Positions 21,316 to 28,576 of a stretch of DNA of 64,000 bases are shown piece after piece. A model generated the notes under the pieces. It was not told where the DNA came from, did not search any database, and saw only the letters and a program-made list of their open reading frames with translations. Both the position numbers and the translations under genes were made by a program. Position 1 is the first letter of the stretch, and each line of letters starts with the position of its first letter. The stretch is from Roseitalea sp. (GTDB lineage: Bacteria; Pseudomonadota; Alphaproteobacteria; Rhizobiales; Rhizobiaceae): assembly GCA_017642895.1 (NCBI GenBank), contig JAEPON010000003.1, positions 310,001-374,000 on the forward strand, written 5' to 3'.

Positions 21316-21431
21316 TGGCCCGAAGGGGCGGATGAGGGGCAGCGCCATGGCTCTGCCATCCGCTTCCGCCGACCATTGGACGCCCCTCACCCAACTGCGA
21401 CCGGCGCTCGCACCGCTCGCGCGGTCTCGCA

Positions 21432-21459
21432 TCCCTCTCCCCGCGCGCGGGGAGAGGGA
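21432..21459. repeat. Family C palindrome, second of a pair
   Basis: A perfect 28-bp palindrome (TCCCTCTCC-CCGCGCGCGG-GGAGAGGGA), five bases after the end of the convergent clpS gene. The preceding GCCCCTCACCC (about 21393) is the inverted tail of the family. Confidence 0.7.
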
Positions 21460-21463
21460 AAGC

Positions 21464-21775
21464 CTACGCCTCAGGCTCCGTCGCAAAGGTCAGCGGAAAG
21501 CCGGCGGCCTTGCCGGCATCGGTGGCGCGGGCGGCCTTGGTCTCGGCGACATCGCGGGTGAAGACGGCGACGACGCAAGACCCCTGCCGGTGCGCGGTGA
21601 TCATGATGCGGTACGCTTGGTCTTCGGTGACGCGGAACTCGGCCTTGAGCACGCGCACGACGAATTCGCGCGGCGTGAAATCATCATTGAGCAGGATCAC
21701 CTTGTAGAGCCTGGGCTTTTCGACCTTGGGCTTGGTCGAGGTGCGCGGCTTGGTGATGGTGGTGTCGTCGCTCAT
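21464..21775 (-). CDS. clpS: ClpS-type adaptor (ClpS2-like)
   Basis: 103 residues. The core LNDDFTPREFVVRVLK is the N-degron-binding face of ClpS, with the NDD-TP signature and downstream TAHRQGSCVVAVFTRDVAETK, close to the second alphaproteobacterial paralogue ClpS2. ClpS delivers proteins with bulky N-terminal residues to ClpAP. The first 20 residues form the flexible tail that enters ClpA. GGAG precedes the start by about 7 bases. clpA is not in the window. Confidence 0.9.
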   Translation of the reverse strand: MSDDTTITKPRTSTKPKVEKPRLYKVILLNDDFTPREFVVRVLKAEFRVTEDQAYRIMITAHRQGSCVVAVFTRDVAETKAARATDAGKAAGFPLTFATEPEA

Positions 21776-21870
21776 GCCTGGGCTCCGGGGATGGGCCGAA
21801 CATAGCGCGCTGCCCGAACGCGGACCAGCCGCGAGACCTCCCCATACTCCGTCATCCGATCACCACACGC

Positions 21871-21905
21871 CGTCATCCTCGGGCTTGACCCGAGGATCCA
21901 TTCCG
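21871..21905. repeat. REP-type palindrome (family D)
   Basis: GTCATCCTCGGG-CTTGA-CCCGAGGATCCATTCC, a hairpin in the gap between clpS and the XRE gene. The same sequence occurs in both orientations at 22695, 22806 and 23161, and this REP type is common in alphaproteobacterial genomes. Confidence 0.8.
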
Positions 21906-22065
21906 TCATGCCGGCGACATCCGCCTCAATCTCAAGAACCAAACGCCGACCGTCCACGCCATTGCGGCTGCGTCACAGGCGGCACGGTCTCAGGAACGGA
22001 TTCCTGTGACGAGCACAGGAATGACGGCGGAAGAGCGGTCACAGGTGCCCGCGAACACGGCGCCG

Positions 22066-22266
22066 TCAGAACAGGGTGCGCGGCGGAACGCCCAGCGCCG
22101 CGGCGATGGCGGCGACGGTCTCCAGTGTGACGTTCATCCGTCCCGCCTCGATCCGGCTGACATAGGCCTGGTCGGCATCAAGGCGCAGCGCAAGCTCCTC
22201 CTGCGACATCCCGGCAGCGATGCGCCTTGCGCGCACCGCCCGGCCAAATCGCGCCTTGATCCCCAT
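22066..22266 (-). CDS. Minimal XRE-family helix-turn-helix regulator
   Basis: 66 residues that are almost only a Cro/C1 HTH: RRIAAGMSQEELALRLDADQ, then AYVSRIEAGRMNVTLETVAAIAAALGV. It is transcribed away from a small membrane protein gene, with a 16-bp perfect palindrome between them, so it is likely an autorepressor. It does not resemble a recognised toxin-antitoxin pair partner, though that cannot be excluded. Confidence 0.85.
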   Translation of the reverse strand: MGIKARFGRAVRARRIAAGMSQEELALRLDADQAYVSRIEAGRMNVTLETVAAIAAALGVPPRTLF

Positions 22267-22300
22267 CCAGAGAGGTGACCGCGATCACCCGCCCGCAACC

Positions 22301-22316
22301 ATGTATTGCAATACAT
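22301..22316. promoter_or_regulatory. Perfect 16-bp palindrome, probable XRE operator
   Basis: ATGTATTGCAATACAT, self-complementary over all 16 bases and AT-rich in a GC-rich region. It lies 35 bases upstream of the XRE start and 48 bases before the divergent small membrane protein gene. Confidence 0.65.
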
Positions 22317-22363
22317 AGATGAGTATTTCCGCATGATTTAGTGTGCCTTTTGAAGGAATACCG

Positions 22364-22672
22364 ATGGATGCGCTTGCCGAAATCTATATCGCGTCGCCCG
22401 ACTGGCTGAAACTGGCCTGGCTGTTGCTGTTCGGCGCCGGCCCGCTGGTGGCCAGCCTGATCGGCCTGCGCATCGCGCTTGATTTCGCGCTGGCGCGCGC
22501 CGAACGGCAGGCCGCGCTGATCGACGAGGCGGCGCTGCGCCGCGCTATCGACCGGCATCTGGGTCAGGCGATCGCCGACCGGGCGTCGGGCCGCCTCACC
22601 CATCGGCTGGAACGCAACGCCGCCCGCGACGCGGCGGAGGCGGCAAAGACGGATGAGATGCGGGAGGGTTGA
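22364..22672 (+). CDS. Small single-pass membrane protein, unknown
   Basis: 102 residues from ATG 22364, preceded by AAGGAATACCG. One hydrophobic helix (about 18-45) is followed by a charged helical tail rich in Arg, Ala and Glu. I do not recognise the family. Its position opposite the XRE regulator, across a palindrome, suggests joint regulation. Confidence 0.55.
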   Translation: MDALAEIYIASPDWLKLAWLLLFGAGPLVASLIGLRIALDFALARAERQAALIDEAALRRAIDRHLGQAIADRASGRLTHRLERNAARDAAEAAKTDEMREG

Positions 22673-22675
22673 GCA

Positions 22676-22740
22676 CGGCGCGGCTGTCGGACGGCACGGA
22701 ATGGATCCTCGGCTCGGAGGCCGAGGATGACGGAGCGAGG
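22676..22740 (+). repeat. Left direct repeat of the GIY-YIG unit (family D REP plus flank)
   Basis: Begins CGGCGCGGCTGTCGGACGG and runs through CACGGAATGGATCCTCGG to GAGGATGACGGAGCG. The same arrangement in the same orientation is found at 23143-23207. The loop of the hairpin differs (CTCGGAGG here, GTCAAGCC there). Confidence 0.8.
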
Positions 22741-22805
22741 GTGGCGTAAGGAGCATAACGGTGGCGAGGCCAATCGGCTTGGCGTCCGGCGAACAAACCC
22801 ACCCC

Positions 22806-22852
22806 CGTCATCCTTGGGCTTGACCCGAGGATCCATTCCGTGAAGCTCACCC
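22806..22852 (-). repeat. REP copy abutting the GIY-YIG start (left inverted repeat)
   Basis: CGTCATCCTTGGGCTTGACC continues through CGAGGATCCATTCCGTG to GAAGCTCACC, and the ATG of the nuclease gene follows at 22854. It is the reverse complement of 23134-23200, with one mismatch and lacking an 18-base internal segment. Confidence 0.85.
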
Positions 22853-22853
22853 G

Positions 22854-23138
22854 ATGGGCGGATATGTCTACATGCTCGCCAGCAAGAAGGGCGGCACGAT
22901 CTATATCGGCGTGACGAACGATCTGTCGCGCCGCGTGCATGAGCACCGGCAGCGCGAGACGGGGTTCACCGCCAAATATGGCGCGATCCGGCTGGTCTGG
23001 TACGAGGACCATGACGACATTCGCGATGCCATCCAGCGGGAGAAATCGCTGAAACGGTGGCGGCGCCAGTGGAAGATCGACCTGATCGAAAGCATCAATC
23101 CGGAATGGAACGATCTGTATCGCGGGATCGGTTGGTGA
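22854..23138 (+). CDS. Stand-alone GIY-YIG nuclease domain protein
   Basis: 94 residues forming one GIY-YIG domain: YVYMLASKKGGTIYIGVTND carries the two tyrosines and the IGVT strand, then RR--EH, with Arg and the downstream Glu in AIQREKSLKRW, and a terminal NPEWNDLY. This is the small GIY-YIG family often annotated as UPF0213-like, probably a DNA endonuclease. The gene is tightly framed by inverted family-D repeats: the start follows the left copy by one base, and the stop codon lies in the right copy (GGTGAGCTTC). It may be the enzyme that mobilises or processes those repeats. Confidence 0.88.
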   Translation: MGGYVYMLASKKGGTIYIGVTNDLSRRVHEHRQRETGFTAKYGAIRLVWYEDHDDIRDAIQREKSLKRWRRQWKIDLIESINPEWNDLYRGIGW

Positions 23139-23207
23139 GCTTCGGCGCGGCTGTCGGACGGCACGGAATGGATCCTCGGGTCAAGCCCGAGGATGACGGA
23201 GCGTGGT
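23134..23207 (+). repeat. Right repeat of the GIY-YIG unit
   Basis: GGTGAGCTTC, then GGCGCGGCTGTCGGACGG, then CACGGAATGGATCCTCGG and GTCAAGCCCGAGGATGACG. It is inverted relative to 22806-22852 and direct relative to 22676-22740. Confidence 0.85.
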
Positions 23208-23499
23208 TTGGTCGTCGGCGGCCGGCGACAGACTCCGGTGAAAAAACTTATCCCCCTCTCCTCACCCTCCCCCATACTTACCTCACCTCTTTCGCGAAGG
23301 CTCGGGTCTAGAACCGACCATCCGGGGAAAGGGGCGGCGGCGTGATCGGTCGGGCAGAGGTGTCCGGCTGGAGGATGACTCCCCAGATCACGGCGGAATG
23401 AAGGTGGCTCCGGATCGCGGGCGTTCCCCGCAATCCCGCCAGCGTCCCGGTCGGGCTTGCCCGGCCGAAAGGTATGCTGGCGCACAAAGAAGCCATGTC

Positions 23500-23580
23500 G
23501 ATCACCGCAAGCCCGCTGAACGGGCGGTCGCAAGATCGCACATAACTCAAGAACGGCTCGCGCTCTTCCGACCGCCCGTT
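23500..23580. repeat. Structured repeat, copy 1 (12-bp stem)
   Basis: GATCACCGCAAGCCC, then AACGGGCGGTCG pairing with CGACCGCCCGTT across a 38-base loop that contains GCACATA. A second copy at 48129-48209 keeps the fold with changed stem bases. Confidence 0.75.
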
Positions 23581-23687
23581 CCTTTGTTTCTGCGCTCACG
23601 CCAGTCCCGCTGGCGCGGGACGGCTGCGCGTGCGCCTCGCAAAGGCTCGGACGGCCGCTTGGCCTTGCGGGCTGACGCCCGGACCTG

Positions 23688-23731
23688 CCTAAGGCGCACG
23701 TTGAGCGCAGCGAAGCGCAAGACCTTGGGCC
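23688..23731. repeat. Element B hairpin, copy 2
   Basis: GCCTAAGG-CGCACGTTGAGCGCAGCGAAGCGCAAGA-CCTTGGGC (44 bases, shown in parts). The arms GCCTAAGG and CCTTGGGC pair with one G-T. The centre matches the uvrB copy and 48216-48261. Confidence 0.75.
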
Positions 23732-23785
23732 AACAAAGGGAGCGCGCACGAGGCACCGGATCGCGGGCGTTCCCCGCAATCCACC

Positions 23786-23939
23786 GCCGCACCCCGTCGA
23801 GCCTTGGCGAGACGGAAAGGTTTGCGGCGGCAGAAAAGCAGCCGCACCCCGTCGAGCCTTGGCGAGACGGAAAGGTTTGCGGCGGAAGACAAAAGCCGCA
23901 CCCTGTCGAGTGACAAGCGAGACAGAAAGGTTTGCGGCG
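23786..23939 (+). repeat. Three tandem 54-55 bp hairpin repeats
   Basis: Units begin at 23786, 23841 and 23895. Each starts GCCGCACC and ends GGTTTGCGGC, so its ends pair. Between them lies GTCGAGCCTTGGCGAGACGG, diverged in unit 3. A related single unit with other end bases (GCCAGC...GCTGGC) lies at about 23438-23482. The array stops 21 bases before the next start codon. Confidence 0.75.
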
Positions 23940-23960
23940 CCACCAAAGAAAGGAATCTCC

Positions 23961-24383
23961 ATGGCAAACCTCGACCCCGAACCCGACCTCAACGCCCGAC
24001 TCGAGGCCATTCTCGGCCCCGATCCGGAGGCGGATGCGCGCGCCAAGGCCGAGACGGTGGCGAGCGCCACCCGCGCGGCGCGGTTCGTCTCCAACCGCGC
24101 CGGCCGCTGGAAAAATTGCCCGAAGCGCGCCTGCCGCCGCGCGCGGTCCTGCAGGGGCGAAGGGCCGCCGGCGTCGCTGCCGCCCTGTGGTGCGAAAGGC
24201 GACTGGCGGGCGATCAACGGTCTAGCCCTGTTCGCCGTCCTGGAGCGGCTGCATTTGATCCGGCGGGACTTGAGGGCACAAATGGCCGACGGGCGGGCAT
24301 TCGGGGAGGGTGCGGCCGGCGATCAAGTGGGTCGCGCCGCGTCGTTCAGCCAGCGTTCAGGTGGCGGCCGTTACATGGTATGA
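23961..24383 (+). CDS. Hypothetical protein with Cys/Arg-rich centre
   Basis: 140 residues from ATG 23961, with AAGGAATCTCC upstream. The N-terminal third is acidic (PDLNARLEAILGPDPEADA). A central NCPKRACRRARSC segment with a further PPC resembles short Cys motifs in small proteobacterial proteins of unknown role. The C-terminus is unremarkable. The leader is formed by three tandem hairpin repeats. BA14K follows 28 bases downstream. Coding is likely but unproven. Confidence 0.5.
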   Translation: MANLDPEPDLNARLEAILGPDPEADARAKAETVASATRAARFVSNRAGRWKNCPKRACRRARSCRGEGPPASLPPCGAKGDWRAINGLALFAVLERLHLIRRDLRAQMADGRAFGEGAAGDQVGRAASFSQRSGGGRYMV

Positions 24384-24411
24384 AGGGCAACGATTGCCGA
24401 AGGAGACAGCC

Positions 24412-24972
24412 ATGAAGGCCATACGCAGCGCGCTTGGCGCGCTCGCCGTCGCAGCAACCGCGCTCACCGGCTTGCCGGGCGCCACCATGACGGCGCACGC
24501 CGAAAGCGAGAATGTGACGATCTACCGATCCGATGGAAGCGTCAGCCATTGCGGGCCGCGCGGCGGTTGCCGCCAGGCGCAGCGTGTGCGCCCGCGCCAG
24601 TGGCATGGCCAGCGGGGCTATCACCACCGCCCGCGCCATCATTACCGCCATGGCCGCCGCGTCGATGACGGCACGGCGGCGGCGATCCTGGGCATCACCG
24701 GGCTCGCCATTGTCGGCGGGGCGCTGGCGCACCAGAACCGCACGCTGCCCAGCTATGCCGACCCGGCCTACCGGCACCGCTCGCCGCGCTCGGGCGGGCA
24801 CTATTATCCGCCCCCGCCGCGCAGCCCGAACGTGATCACCTATGGCAGCGCGCTCGAGCCCTGGTCGCCGGGCTGGTATCAATGGTGCGATGCGCGCTAT
24901 CGCTCGTTCAACCCCGAGCGCGGCACCTTTCGCGGCTATGACGGCAAGGACCATTTCTGTGTGCCGCGTTGA
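24412..24972 (+). CDS. BA14K family secreted protein
   Basis: 186 residues from ATG 24412 with AAGGAG. Signal peptide about 1-30 (ending AHAE), a His/Arg-rich region, a Gly/Ala hydrophobic segment (about 85-103) and a C-terminal WCDARYRSFNPERGTFRGYD followed by HFCVPR, the BA14K signature (PF07886). The Brucella founder is an immunoreactive protein with lectin-like properties. Envelope location is expected. Confidence 0.88.
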   Translation: MKAIRSALGALAVAATALTGLPGATMTAHAESENVTIYRSDGSVSHCGPRGGCRQAQRVRPRQWHGQRGYHHRPRHHYRHGRRVDDGTAAAILGITGLAIVGGALAHQNRTLPSYADPAYRHRSPRSGGHYYPPPPRSPNVITYGSALEPWSPGWYQWCDARYRSFNPERGTFRGYDGKDHFCVPR

Positions 24973-24981
24973 TCTGGGCGT

Positions 24982-24998
24982 GCCGCGCTGAGCGCGGC
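24982..24998. terminator. Hairpin after the BA14K gene
   Basis: GCCGCGC-TGA-GCGCGGC, a perfect 7-bp stem 9 bases after the stop and before the convergent MBL-fold gene. No U-run follows, so function is uncertain. Confidence 0.4.
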
Positions 24999-25083
24999 CC
25001 GTTGAGACGTCATTCCGCCGTGCCATGAGCGCCGCCGGGGGCGACCGGCGCGGCATGGCGGACGGTCTGGACCCGAGGGGGAT

Positions 25084-25737
25084 CTAGACTTGGCCGGCGA
25101 GGAATGGATTGGTCCGCCGTTCCTCGCCGAGCCTGCCGCCCGGCCCGTGCCCGCAAATGAAGCCGAAATCATCGCCCAGCGGCATCAGCTTGTCGCGGAT
25201 CGAGGCAATCAGCGTCTCATGGTTGCCGCCCGGCAGGTCGGTGCGGCCGACCGAGCCGCGAAACAACACATCGCCCACATGGGCGAACTGCGCTGCCCGG
25301 TTGACGAACACCACATGGCCCGGCGCGTGGCCCGGGCAATGCAGCACCTCGAATGTGTGGCCGTCCAGATCGAGCGTGTCGCCCTCGGCGAGCCAACGGT
25401 TGGGCACAACGTTGCGCACCGCGGCATCGACGCCGAACATCGCCGCCTGCTGTTCCAGCGCGCCGAGCAGCGGTTCGTCATTGCGGTGCGGGCCGATGAT
25501 CTCGACGCCGAGCCGGTCCTTCAGGTCCATCGCGCCGCCGGCATGGTCGATATGGCCGTGCGTCAGCCAGATCGCGCCGATGGTCAGCCCGTGCCCGTCC
25601 GCCGCTTCCATGATCCGGTCAATGTCGCCGCCCGGATCGACGACGACGGCAGCCTTGCTCTCGCCATCGAACAAAAGCGTGCAGTTTTGCTGAAATCCCG
25701 TCACCGGGACGATGATCGCCTGAAGCGCGCCGGACAT
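25084..25737 (-). CDS. MBL-fold hydrolase, glyoxalase II-like
   Basis: 217 residues from ATG 25737 (MSGALQAIIVPVTGFQQNC). Metallo-beta-lactamase ligands are clear: THGHIDH at residues 59-65, His in CPGHAPGH, Asp in VGDVLF, and a final His in CGHGPGG. It fits the YcbL/glyoxalase II-like group that hydrolyses thioesters such as S-lactoylglutathione. A binuclear zinc cytoplasmic enzyme; substrate inferred only from family. Confidence 0.85.
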   Translation of the reverse strand: MSGALQAIIVPVTGFQQNCTLLFDGESKAAVVVDPGGDIDRIMEAADGHGLTIGAIWLTHGHIDHAGGAMDLKDRLGVEIIGPHRNDEPLLGALEQQAAMFGVDAAVRNVVPNRWLAEGDTLDLDGHTFEVLHCPGHAPGHVVFVNRAAQFAHVGDVLFRGSVGRTDLPGGNHETLIASIRDKLMPLGDDFGFICGHGPGGRLGEERRTNPFLAGQV

Positions 25738-25828
25738 GATGATCGCCTTTCGTGGGATCGGACCGCGCCTCAATAGGCCCCGCGCCCGGCGCTTGCAATC
25801 GCCGGGCGCAATTTCAACTGGCCGGGGC

Positions 25829-26113
25829 TCAGCGCTTGGCGGCGCCCATCACCATGCCGGCAATGGCCGTCAGCGCCCCGCCTCCGGCCAGCCCGCCCAC
25901 CGCATCGCCGATCAGCGCCGATGCGCCGCCATCTCCGCCAAGGAGCCCGCCGATCAGCGGGCCCAATGCCGCGCCGCCGCCAACACCGCCGACGACACCG
26001 GCGAGCAGCTTGGGCAGCATGGCCATCGCCGCCTGCTTGACGAACTGCCCGGCGAGGCCGCCGCCGACCGCGCCGGAAACCGCCTGGATGATGAGGGGAA
26101 GAAGTGCTTCCAT
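25829..26113 (-). CDS. Glycine-rich small membrane protein
   Basis: 94 residues from ATG 26113, with AAAGGGC upstream. It is dominated by small hydrophobic residues: an amphipathic start MEALLPLIIQ, then Gly/Ala/Leu repeats (GGVGGGAALGPLIGGLLGG). Similar short Gly-zipper proteins occur in Hyphomicrobiales without a known role; they may self-associate in membranes. Confidence in coding is moderate, in function none. Confidence 0.6.
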   Translation of the reverse strand: MEALLPLIIQAVSGAVGGGLAGQFVKQAAMAMLPKLLAGVVGGVGGGAALGPLIGGLLGGDGGASALIGDAVGGLAGGGALTAIAGMVMGAAKR

Positions 26114-26230
26114 GATGAATTTGCCCTTTTGTTTGCGCCCGTTTCGCGCGCACACAAGCGCCGTGCCCTGTCACAATCAAGCGACGGACGCGGTCGGAAG
26201 CGTTAGTAACGGTTACGTTTTCCGCAGGGC

Positions 26231-27124
26231 TTACTCGGCCGCGACGGCCGCCGCCGGCATCACCTCTGCCTCATAGTCGGCCATCAGCGTCTTGGCGATC
26301 TCGCCGACAGCGAAGCTATAGGGGCCGATCTCGGAGACCGGCGTCACCTCGGCGGCGGTGCCGGTCAGGAAGCACTGCTCGAACTCGGCCATCTCCCCGG
26401 GCATGATCACCCGTTCGTTAACGGTCAGTCCGCGCCGTTTGGCCAGATCGATCACAGTGCGCCGCGTGATCCCGTCAAGGAAGCAGTCCGGCACGGGCGT
26501 GTGCAGTTCGCCATCCTTGACGAAGAAGACGTTGGCGCCGGTCGCCTCGGCGACGCGCCCGCGCCAATCCAGCATCAGCGCATCGGCATAGCCCTTGGCT
26601 TCGGCGGCATGCTTGGAGATGGTGCAGATCATGTAAAGGCCGGCCGCCTTGGATTTGGACGGCGCGGTCGCCGGATCGGGCCGGCGATACTCGGCCATGT
26701 CGAGGCGGATGCCCTTGAGCTTTTCGGCCGGGTCGAAATAGCTCGGCCATTCCCAAACGGCGATCGCCAGGTTGATCTTGTTCTTCTGCGCCGAAACGCC
26801 CATCATCTCCGAACCGCGCCATGCGACGGGGCGGACATAGGCATCGGTGAAGCCCTGCCGTGCCAGTGTCTGGTTGCAGGCATCGTCGATCTCGGCGACC
26901 GAATAGGGGATGTCGAAGCCCAGGATTCGCGCCGATTCCACCAACCGCTCAGAGTGCTCGGTCAGCTTGAAGATCCGGCCGCCATAGGCACGCTCGCCCT
27001 CGAAAACCGAGCTGGCATAGTGCAACCCGTGCGTCAGCACGTGGATTTTCGCATCGGCCCACGGCACGAACGCGCCATTCATCCAGATGTCGCCGTCAAG
27101 CTGATCGAAGGGCACACCCGCCAT
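26231..27124 (-). CDS. ilvE: Branched-chain amino acid aminotransferase
   Basis: 297 residues from ATG 27124. A class IV PLP aminotransferase that makes Leu, Ile and Val from their 2-oxo acids with glutamate. Key features: HGLHYASSVFEGERAY (about residues 32-47), Arg in AYVRPVAWRG, the PLP lysine Lys159 in KSKAAGLYM, and the LTGTAAEVTPV phosphate loop. Length is normal. It is divergent from petP, an arrangement often kept in this order. Confidence 0.93.
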   Translation of the reverse strand: MAGVPFDQLDGDIWMNGAFVPWADAKIHVLTHGLHYASSVFEGERAYGGRIFKLTEHSERLVESARILGFDIPYSVAEIDDACNQTLARQGFTDAYVRPVAWRGSEMMGVSAQKNKINLAIAVWEWPSYFDPAEKLKGIRLDMAEYRRPDPATAPSKSKAAGLYMICTISKHAAEAKGYADALMLDWRGRVAEATGANVFFVKDGELHTPVPDCFLDGITRRTVIDLAKRRGLTVNERVIMPGEMAEFEQCFLTGTAAEVTPVSEIGPYSFAVGEIAKTLMADYEAEVMPAAAVAAE

Positions 27125-27260
27125 GGCCGTTTCCTCGCCTTGCCGGTTCGCGGGTCGGCATCGGCGATGCGCCCGAACCGTTTTTATCTGTTTGTTTCCG
27201 CGCTGCATCGTCGCCGGGCGGCGGCGCAGCGATCGGCCATCTTTACAGAAGCGGTCAAAA

Positions 27261-27281
27261 TATGTCAATAAGGCTGACATA
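27261..27281. promoter_or_regulatory. Inverted repeat upstream of petP, probable MarR-type operator
   Basis: TATGTCA-ATAAGGC-TGACATA, perfect 7-bp arms, 22 bases before the petP start. A CATAAT sequence at 27278 overlaps it and could be a -10 element, so binding would block transcription. Confidence 0.6.
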
Positions 27282-27303
27282 ATTTTGCAGGGCACAGCTT
27301 TCC

Positions 27304-27756
27304 ATGGCAGACCACGGCGCCGAAACCGACACGCTGATCGAACTGTTGTTCTTCGCCTACCGCGATTTCATCGCCGACCCGGACGCCATCCTCGCCGAAC
27401 TGGATTTCGGCCGGGCCCACCACCGCGTTCTGCACTTCATCGACCGCAAGCCCGGGCTGACGGTCGCCGAACTGCTCGATTTTCTCGGCATCACCAAACA
27501 GAGCCTGGCGCGCGTGCTCAAGCAGCTCGTCGATGGCGGCTTTGTACGCCAGGATGCCGGCCATGGCGACCGCCGGCGGCGCGAACTGCACCTGACGGCA
27601 AACGGCGCGGCGCTGATCGCCCGATTGCGCGAGCCACAGTCTCGCCGCATCCACGCGGCATTGACCGAATCCGGCCAGTCGCCCGACGGCATGGCCCGCT
27701 TTTTGCGCGCAATGACAGACGCGCAGGGCCGCGCCCAGATAAAGGCGCTGAGTTGA
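27304..27756 (+). CDS. petP: MarR-family regulator, PetP-like
   Basis: 150 residues with a winged helix (LTVAELLDFLGITKQSLARV, then a D--G-V-R wing with GDRRRRELHLT), the MarR fold. Placed directly before an OmpR-type response regulator, it matches the petP-petR pair described in Rhodobacter capsulatus. Arms of a palindrome just upstream suggest autorepression. The regulated genes cannot be read from here. Confidence 0.82.
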   Translation: MADHGAETDTLIELLFFAYRDFIADPDAILAELDFGRAHHRVLHFIDRKPGLTVAELLDFLGITKQSLARVLKQLVDGGFVRQDAGHGDRRRRELHLTANGAALIARLREPQSRRIHAALTESGQSPDGMARFLRAMTDAQGRAQIKALS

Positions 27757-27799
27757 ACGCAAAGGCCAGCGCCGCAAGGCGGCGATCAGGGAGGCAGCC

Positions 27800-28528
27800 A
27801 TGGCGCAACCGCATCACATGGACCGGACGGCGTCCGAGCCGCCGGCCGATCAGGCGTCGCACATTCTCATCGTCGATGACGACACCCGCATCCGCCAGCT
27901 TCTGACACAATATCTGTCGCAAAACGGCTACCGTGTCACCGCCGCCGAGGACGCCGCCGACGCGCGCCGCAAGATGGAGGGGCTGGCCTTCGACCTGATG
28001 GTGCTCGACGTGATGATGCCGGGCGAGAACGGCGTGTCGCTGGCGCGCTCGCTGCGCGGCGCCGAAAGCGACGTGCCGATCCTGATGCTGACCGCACGCA
28101 GCGAAACCGACCAGCGCATCGAGGGGCTGGACGCCGGCGCCGACGACTATCTGGGCAAACCGTTCGACCCGCGCGAACTGCTCTTGCGCATCGGCAACAT
28201 TGTGCGCCGCCGCGCGCCCGAGGATACCGGCCTTGTCGAGCAGATCGTGTTCGGCCCGTTCATCTTCGTCATCGGCAAGCGCGAGTTGAAGAAGAACGGC
28301 GAAGTGGTCAAGCTGACCGACCGTGAGCGCGACATTCTGGTGCGTTTCGCCCGCAATCCGGGCGAAACCATCGCCCGCCATGCACTGGTCGATGACGATG
28401 CCGAGATCGGCGAGCGCACCATCGATGTGCAGATCAACCGCCTGAGGCGCAAGCTGGAAGCCGATCCGGCCAATCCGCGTTATCTTCAAACGGTGCGCGG
28501 AATGGGCTACCGTCTGTCGATCGAGTGA
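27800..28528 (+). CDS. petR: OmpR-family response regulator, PetR-like
   Basis: 242 residues. Receiver domain with acidic Asp26-Asp28, phospho-acceptor Asp70 (VLDVMMPGENG) and Lys120 (LGKPF). A winged-helix output domain starts after about 145, with TIDVQINRLRRKLE as recognition region. It follows petP by 43 bases, and a histidine kinase gene follows, so the three probably form one unit. In R. capsulatus PetR is essential and was found while studying bc1 expression. Confidence 0.88.
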   Translation: MAQPHHMDRTASEPPADQASHILIVDDDTRIRQLLTQYLSQNGYRVTAAEDAADARRKMEGLAFDLMVLDVMMPGENGVSLARSLRGAESDVPILMLTARSETDQRIEGLDAGADDYLGKPFDPRELLLRIGNIVRRRAPEDTGLVEQIVFGPFIFVIGKRELKKNGEVVKLTDRERDILVRFARNPGETIARHALVDDDAEIGERTIDVQINRLRRKLEADPANPRYLQTVRGMGYRLSIE

Positions 28529-28545
28529 CGGTGGCTTCGCCACCG
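28529..28545 (+). other. Stable UUCG-type hairpin between petR and the kinase gene
   Basis: CGGTGGC-TTC-GCCACCG starts directly at the end of the petR stop codon. A 7-bp stem closed by a CUUCG loop is very stable in RNA. It could lower kinase expression relative to the regulator or protect the petR message. Confidence 0.5.
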
Positions 28546-28576
28546 CCAAGGTGCAGATGACGGGCGGCCGGGCGCG

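Larger units (their letters stand above)
23139..23960. other. Repeat-rich non-coding stretch
   Basis: 822 bases without a credible gene. It holds, in order: the right REP of the GIY-YIG unit, a pyrimidine-rich segment (also seen in part near 47700), two copies of CGGATCGCGGGCGTTCCCCG (23411 and 23757), a structured repeat (23500-23580), an element-B copy (23688-23731) and three tandem units (23786-23939) that end just before the next gene. Confidence 0.75.

Noticed and set aside
23786..23939. Possible CRISPR array
   Set aside because: The units are similar over their whole length with no unique spacers, and no cas genes are present.
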